64,000 bases of DNA. Origin: an uncultured Ectothiorhodospiraceae bacterium. Lineage in GTDB: Bacteria; Pseudomonadota; Gammaproteobacteria; UBA6429; Thiohalophilaceae. The notes below the pieces were generated by a model. The model saw nothing but the letters and a program-made list of their open reading frames with translations, searched no databases and had not been told where the DNA came from. The stretch lies in NCBI GenBank assembly GCA_947260005.1, contig CAMYOL010000014.1, positions 1-64,000 on the forward strand. Direction: 5' to 3'. A program made the position numbers and the translations under genes. Positions 59,398 to 64,000 of the stretch are shown piece by piece (position 1 is the stretch's first letter; the number at the start of each line of letters is the position of its first letter).

Positions 59398-60791
59398 ACT
59401 GTCGCCTCCATACCCAACTCTTTTATTTTTCGAGTCAAGGTATTACGCCCCCAGCCCAATAATTTGGCCGCATCCTGTCGACGACCACCTGAATGCCGTA
59501 GAGCGGTTTCAATCATCACCCGTTCAAATTGTGGCATTGCCTGATCAAGTATTGCGGTATCACCTTGTGCCAAATGGCGCTCGGTCCAACGGCGTAATAC
59601 CTCGATCCAGTCACCACTGCTTGATTGTTCAGCTTTATTGGCCTGCAACTCAGGCGGTAGATCTTCAATGTTAATCACCTGACCTGGCGACATGACGGTT
59701 AACCAGCGGCAGGTATTTTCAATTTGCCGAACATTACCGGGCCAGTTTAAACGTGACATATATCCTTCTGCTTCATCCGACAAGGTTTTCACTTCGACAT
59801 TTAATTCATTAGCGGCCAGTTGTAAAAAATGTCTGGCCAATAAGCCAATGTCCTCACTACGTTCACGCACCGAGGGCAAATGAATTCGAATGACATTCAA
59901 ACGATGATACAAATCTTCGCGAAATAATTTTTCTTCGACTCGTTTATCCAGATCCTGGTGGGTCGCGGCAATGATTCTGACATCGACTTTAATCGAATTA
60001 TGACCGCCGACGCGATAGAACGTGCCATCCTGCAACACCCGTAACAGGCGGGTTTGTAATTCCGCAGGCATATCACCGATCTCGTCAAGAAATAAGGTGC
60101 CACCATCCGCTTGCTCGAAGCGTCCTTTCCGAGCAGCTTGCGCACCGGTAAAGGCCCCTTTTTCATGACCAAATAATTCTGACTCTAATAAATCTTTTGG
60201 TATTGCCGCAGTATTAATGGCAATAAAAGGTTGATTTGCACGTGGGCTGTGTTTATGTAGAGCATGCGCAACCAGCTCTTTACCCGTGCCTGACTCACCA
60301 TTAATCAATACCGTGATATTTGAGCGCGACAGGCGACCAATCGCACGGAACACTTCCTGCATTGAGGCAGCCGCCCCGATGATCTCTGTGTTTTCATTCG
60401 TTTCAACTGATTCAACAACGTCGGCCTTCACATTCACATCAAGTGCACGACGGGTTAATTCTACTGCCTCATCAACATCGAAAGGTTTAGGTAAATACTC
60501 AAAGGCACCACCTTGATAGGCATTGACGGCACTGCCCAAATCAGAGTGGGCGGTAATTATAATAACAGGCAGATCTGGGTTGATTGAATGAATGTTTTCT
60601 AATAATTCAAAACCATCCATACCCGGCATACGGATATCCGAAATGATGGCATCAGGCTGGGTGCTTTTCATTTTATCTAAAACACTTTGCGCATCCTCAA
60701 AGGTTTGCACATTTATATTGGCACCTTTAAGTGCCTTTTCTAATACCCAACGAATCGAACGATCATCATCGACTACCCATACCGTATCCAT
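59394..60791 (-). CDS. ntrC: Nitrogen regulator NtrC (sigma54 activator)
   Basis: 465 residues: receiver with acceptor Asp near 52 ([11 protein letters not shown]), AAA+ domain with GESGTGKE, the sigma54-contact [31 protein letters not shown], and a Fis-type C-terminal helix-turn-helix ([30 protein letters not shown]). Full length, partner of the upstream ntrB. Confidence 0.97.
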   Translation of the reverse strand: MDTVWVVDDDRSIRWVLEKALKGANINVQTFEDAQSVLDKMKSTQPDAIISDIRMPGMDGFELLENIHSINPDLPVIIITAHSDLGSAVNAYQGGAFEYLPKPFDVDEAVELTRRALDVNVKADVVESVETNENTEIIGAAASMQEVFRAIGRLSRSNITVLINGESGTGKELVAHALHKHSPRANQPFIAINTAAIPKDLLESELFGHEKGAFTGAQAARKGRFEQADGGTLFLDEIGDMPAELQTRLLRVLQDGTFYRVGGHNSIKVDVRIIAATHQDLDKRVEEKLFREDLYHRLNVIRIHLPSVRERSEDIGLLARHFLQLAANELNVEVKTLSDEAEGYMSRLNWPGNVRQIENTCRWLTVMSPGQVINIEDLPPELQANKAEQSSSGDWIEVLRRWTERHLAQGDTAILDQAMPQFERVMIETALRHSGGRRQDAAKLLGWGRNTLTRKIKELGMEATV

Positions 60792-60793
60792 CC

Positions 60794-61876
60794 TTAACTT
60801 TCCCCATGCTCATTTAAAATCGGTAAAAAAACGGAAAACGTCGTTTTACCAGGTTCACTTTTACATTCAATTAATCCTGAATGCTGATGTATTAATCTTT
60901 GCGCAATAGATAAACCTAAGCCTGTGCCATCTGCCCTTCCTGTAATCATCGGGAAAAAGATCTTATCTTTAATATCTTCAGATACACCTGGCCCATCATC
61001 TATCACATCAAGTTTTATGACTAAACGATATGTATTTTCTCCGATGGTGAAATTTCTTAATACGCGAGTTTTAATTGTTATGTTGCCATTTTCATCAACC
61101 ACCTCGACCGCGTTATTAACAATATTTAAAACGGCCTGTATCAACAGGTCCTGATCGCCAATAATATTTGGAATGCTCGGATCGTAGTCACGTGAAAAAT
61201 TGATGCCTTCTTTATTTTGAAAGGCGATATTGGCGACATATTCAATCACTTCATGGATATTCAACTCAATATTGTTTGGCATGCCACTCGGACCGAGTAA
61301 TCGATTCACTAATTTCTGTAATCGATCGGCCTCATCAATAATCACGCGGGTATATTCTTTTTGGTCTTCGCTGTGAAGTTCACGTTCTAACAGTTGGGCT
61401 GCGCCGCGCAACCCACCCAGTGGATTTTTAATCTCGTGCGCAAGGCCACGCAATAAATCCTGAGTGGTGTCCTGTTGCGACAAAATGGCATCGTCACGCA
61501 GTATTCGCCGTAAACGATCAATCGGGAACATCTCAAACAAAATCTCTTTTTCGCTAAACGCCGACAAAAGAACGTTAACCGTAAAATCAACCGTCACTTC
61601 TTTTTCACGCATCAGGCTGATGGCTTGTTCGTGCCTGGAGAACGGATGCGTTGTTTTCACCGCGTTCGCCACCTGTTCTTTAATCGGCTCTCTAGCCGAA
61701 ATCAGTTCATCGAAACTTAAACCGACTAATCGATGCATACTGGCGCCCAGTAACATCTCGGCAGCCGGGTTCGCATAAATCAACGTCAGGTCTGCCTTAA
61801 AAAGCATGACTGCGGTGTTGATGTTATCTAGGATACGCTGGTGCATCTCTGAATATGTGTTGGGAACGGCTGCCAT
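60794..61876 (-). CDS. ntrB: Nitrogen-sensing histidine kinase NtrB
   Basis: 360 residues: PAS domain (ILDNINTAVMLFKADLTLIYANPAAEMLLG), HisKA with LLRGLAHEIKNPLGGLRGAAQLLERE, and HATPase_c (IVNNAVEVV, DDGPGVSED, GRADGTGLGLSIAQRL). No membrane segments. Presumed to answer PII, though glnB/glnK is not in the window. NtrC-type sites lie upstream. Confidence 0.96.
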   Translation of the reverse strand: MAAVPNTYSEMHQRILDNINTAVMLFKADLTLIYANPAAEMLLGASMHRLVGLSFDELISAREPIKEQVANAVKTTHPFSRHEQAISLMREKEVTVDFTVNVLLSAFSEKEILFEMFPIDRLRRILRDDAILSQQDTTQDLLRGLAHEIKNPLGGLRGAAQLLERELHSEDQKEYTRVIIDEADRLQKLVNRLLGPSGMPNNIELNIHEVIEYVANIAFQNKEGINFSRDYDPSIPNIIGDQDLLIQAVLNIVNNAVEVVDENGNITIKTRVLRNFTIGENTYRLVIKLDVIDDGPGVSEDIKDKIFFPMITGRADGTGLGLSIAQRLIHQHSGLIECKSEPGKTTFSVFLPILNEHGES

Positions 61877-62019
61877 GACCTCTTATTTAGCAAGTATTAA
61901 ACCAAGTTTGTGCACAAATTATGGGCATTCCACCTATAGATTCGATCTAAATTATTATATAAATAACAATGACTTAGGATGAGAATGGCAGGAAAAAAAT
62001 TATAAGCCGAAACCTTAAG

Positions 62020-62036
62020 CAGCCCAATACAGTGCA
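62020..62036 (-). promoter_or_regulatory. Second, weaker NtrC-type site
   Basis: Minus strand TGCACT-GTATT-GGGCTG: one perfect half-site and one weak. Its centre is 40 bp from the strong site, on the ntrB side. Confidence 0.45.
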
Positions 62037-62059
62037 AAACCAACCATTTACACAAGAAC

Positions 62060-62076
62060 TGCACTATTATAGTGCA
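62060..62076 (-). promoter_or_regulatory. NtrC-type operator over a TATAAT box upstream of ntrBC
   Basis: TGCACTATTATAGTGCA is a perfect palindrome of the NtrC form TGCAC-N7-GTGCA and close to the E. coli glnL site. On the minus strand it contains TATAAT, so a bound regulator would cover a possible -10 box. It lies about 190 bases before ntrB, in a 250-base spacer with no other gene. Confidence 0.65.
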
Positions 62077-62128
62077 TTACCAGATAAAAATCAGGTTCGA
62101 TAATTTGGGCAGTCAGGAGGGAATTCTA

Positions 62129-63268
62129 TTAGTTTGGGTAACCGATTTCGTCCAGTACCACTAAACGATTATTGGTGAAACGGGCAATGTCATTATGTAA
62201 GTTACCACTTTTAAGAGCCTGGGAATAAGCCTGGCTGGCCTGTTGTGCCTCACCAAGCGCCTCTAAAGAAATACCTAAGCCAACCCACCAGACACCGTTC
62301 TGTGGTTGTGCCTCAACAATTTTCTGATATATTATTGCGGCTGAGGTGTGATCTTTTTGTCGCTGATACAGGGCAGCTAAAATAGCGTAGTACTCCGGAT
62401 CACTTTTTATTGGCGGAGCATGTTGCCGTAAGACACTAACCGCAAGCTTATCCTGATTTAATTGCATTAATGCTCGCGCGTAGAGTTTTCTAAAGGTGCG
62501 ATGCCCCGGCGATAAACTCAATCCATGTCGTAATAATTCACTCGCCTCAACCCAACGCCCCTGTTTAATATAAACACCGGATAATAATTCTCTTGCTTTA
62601 ACATGACCGGGCTCAACCGCTAAGGCCTGACGTAGAAATCGTTCTGCTTTCTGCGTCTTACTGACCTTTAAATATTCATAGGCTGACTGATAGGCGACTT
62701 CGGCGCGCTGCTCGGAGCGCATTGGCACGGTACTTTTACTAAAATTAGAATCCTTCTCAGGCCTGGCAACCACTGTCGTCGCCTTTTGTGGTTTCTTTTT
62801 AGGTATTTTTACAGGTTTGCTATTGCTGGCATTAGCAGCAGATTTAGTGACTACTTTTGGTTGTGGGCGCCGAACCTCAACAACCTGTTTCTTCGTATCG
62901 ACTGGTTTAGGATTTATTTTAGTTTTTTGGACGTTTTGAGTTTTAGCAGGCACGTTTGTTGCGCGATAATCTGTTTGTGCAGGAGCTGTCTTTCCGGCGT
63001 TGACTAATTCCTGCACCACCTGGACATTGCTAATTATGTCTTCATTTTTGAATTGACCTAATAGATAGAATCCTGACACCCCACTGATAACGAGAACCGC
63101 AACAATAATGCTGCTCACTATTAAATAACTGGTTTTATTACTGTTCTGCTGCGGAACCTGTGAAAAAGGTAAATCATATAATTTTGATTCTTCCGTATCT
63201 GGGCCTGGAGAACCATTGACCGCACCACGCTGGTCCAGGTCAGTTAATACTTTATTAATTAGACTCAT
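62129..63268 (-). CDS. MshN-like pilus-biogenesis TPR protein
   Basis: 379 residues: the MSLINKVLTDLDQRGA start typical of MshN/GspB-type proteins, one membrane helix (SYLIVSSIIVAVLVISGVSGFYLL), a long Pro/Lys/Thr-rich linker, then TPR repeats (AEVAYQSAYEYLKVSKTQKAERFLRQAL and following). Likely a periplasmic part of an MSHA-type pilus system. Immediately after the MshM-like gene. Confidence 0.82.
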   Translation of the reverse strand: MSLINKVLTDLDQRGAVNGSPGPDTEESKLYDLPFSQVPQQNSNKTSYLIVSSIIVAVLVISGVSGFYLLGQFKNEDIISNVQVVQELVNAGKTAPAQTDYRATNVPAKTQNVQKTKINPKPVDTKKQVVEVRRPQPKVVTKSAANASNSKPVKIPKKKPQKATTVVARPEKDSNFSKSTVPMRSEQRAEVAYQSAYEYLKVSKTQKAERFLRQALAVEPGHVKARELLSGVYIKQGRWVEASELLRHGLSLSPGHRTFRKLYARALMQLNQDKLAVSVLRQHAPPIKSDPEYYAILAALYQRQKDHTSAAIIYQKIVEAQPQNGVWWVGLGISLEALGEAQQASQAYSQALKSGNLHNDIARFTNNRLVVLDEIGYPN

Positions 63269-63270
63269 GG

Positions 63271-64000
63271 TTAACCGGCATAACTTACGTAACCAGACAC
63301 CGACGCAATCACGGCTATCGCCGCAAAACTAGCGACAAGTCGACGCCACCATGGGGCTTTTGTCGAACGCAACTGTGTATCTTCGGTATCACTTATCGCT
63401 AATTTAATAATGTCTTCCGTAATCACACGAGCACCTTGTCCATAAGCCACCATTAATGACTTGTGGCAGAGAATATTGATTAAGCGGGGAATCCCCTGAC
63501 TGGCTTTAAATAGATGTTCTAAAGCCCTCGATTCAAAAATATTCCCATGTTTGAACCCAGCAACAACCAGGCGATGCATAATATAGGCATCCATGCCAAC
63601 CCGCTCCAATGGTTGTAACTGGTATGAAAAGGTAATCCGTTGCTTCAACTGCCGAACCGACTTTTTATTTAACAGTTCATCTAGCTCAGGCTGACCAAAC
63701 AATACTACATGCAAAAGCTTTGATTTTTCCGTTTCCAGATTAGTTAACAGCCGCAATGACTCCATGGTCTCTTCAGGCATCGCTTGTGCTTCATCAATGC
63801 ACAACACAACTCGCTTACCTTCCTGGGCCAACTCTAGCAACTTGTCGGTGATCATATTATTAAGGCGGTGCACATAACGGGTAATCTTAAGCCCTAATTC
63901 TTCGGCAACGGCGACCTGTAATCCATACGATGAAAGTTGCGGGTTAGGGATATACACTAATTTAAAATGTTCGCTCAGGGTACGCATTAACTTGCGACAA
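63271..64000 (-). CDS. MshM/ExeA-like AAA ATPase, C-terminal part (cut by window edge)
   Basis: The frame runs off the right edge (CRKLMRTLSEHFKLVYIPNP at 64000 side). Seen here: Walker B RVVLCIDEAQAMP, sensor region HVVLFGQPELDELL, the ASQGIPRLINILCHKSL motif of ExeA-type ATPases, and a C-terminal membrane helix (RRLVASFAAIAVIASVSGYVSYAG). The Walker A box lies outside. It pairs with the MshN-like gene two bases away. Confidence 0.85.
   Translation of the reverse strand, partial: CRKLMRTLSEHFKLVYIPNPQLSSYGLQVAVAEELGLKITRYVHRLNNMITDKLLELAQEGKRVVLCIDEAQAMPEETMESLRLLTNLETEKSKLLHVVLFGQPELDELLNKKSVRQLKQRITFSYQLQPLERVGMDAYIMHRLVVAGFKHGNIFESRALEHLFKASQGIPRLINILCHKSLMVAYGQGARVITEDIIKLAISDTEDTQLRSTKAPWWRRLVASFAAIAVIASVSGYVSYAG

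Noticed and set aside
61890-61903. Sigma54 promoter (GG-N10-GC with TTGCT) just before ntrB
   Set aside because: It would start transcription about three bases before the ntrB ATG, leaving no leader, and the -24 box is only TGGTTT.

Overview
The window looks like a stretch of chromosome from one gammaproteobacterium of moderate G+C. The order mnmG-rsmG-parA-parB-atpI-atpB-atpE-atpF is the block usually found near the replication origin. argH-algZ-algR-hemC-hemD-hemX-hemY matches the Pseudomonas-type order, and the class I adenylate cyclase, MtgA, PrlC, TIGR04211-like protein and LexA are of gammaproteobacterial type. I see no rRNA, tRNA, CRISPR array, complete insertion sequence or integrase gene. 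The genus cannot be named from the sequence alone.

Layout. 1-11.2 kb (minus strand): start of the ATP synthase operon, a hybrid sensor kinase paired with a PhnD-like binding protein, ParB and ParA separated by a decayed GAF/receiver kinase, then RsmG, a DUF302 protein and MnmG. 11.2-15.6 kb: a 630-base spacer with a CRP-type site, a large PilZ-like protein, LexA under a four-half-site operator, and two unrecognised membrane proteins. 15.6-21.6 kb: tatABC and hisBHAFIE as a minus-strand cluster, with an unlisted 58-codon membrane gene between hisI and hisE and a candidate structured RNA between hisE and tatA. 21.7-28 kb: Fnr facing the cbb3 oxidase genes ccoNOQP and ccoGH, with an FNR box before ccoN. 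28-41.8 kb: mixed housekeeping and redox genes (MtgA, chemoreceptor, glutathione reductase, gamma carbonic anhydrase, SrkA, PrlC, an SH3 envelope protein, UbiD, PilZ, ferredoxin reductase) and a broken ParE toxin. 41.8-50.1 kb: a perfect 58-bp inverted repeat, hemCDXY, algZR and argH. 50.1-54.8 kb is the accessory part: a Tat-type GMC dehydrogenase pair, then an AT-rich strip with a 5'-damaged methyltransferase gene whose stop codon lies inside an attC-like integron recombination site. 54.8-64 kb: a degenerate GGDEF protein, CyaA, NtrBC with its own NtrC-type sites, and the MshN/MshM-like pilus genes.

How the genes fit together. Oxygen and redox control (Fnr, cbb3 oxidase, glutathione reductase, haem synthesis) is well represented. 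Second-messenger genes are also frequent: CyaA with a CRP-type site, two PilZ-type proteins and a degenerate GGDEF protein. AlgZR and MshMN point to type IV pili and surface behaviour. The Tat translocase encoded here could export the RR-signal small subunit of the GMC dehydrogenase. The most unusual signals are the LexA operator laid over the start codon, the lone attC-like site, the perfect long hairpin after the ferredoxin reductase gene, the candidate RNA upstream of tatA, and the kinase relic inside the par locus. No single gene cluster stands out as a clearly new biological system.
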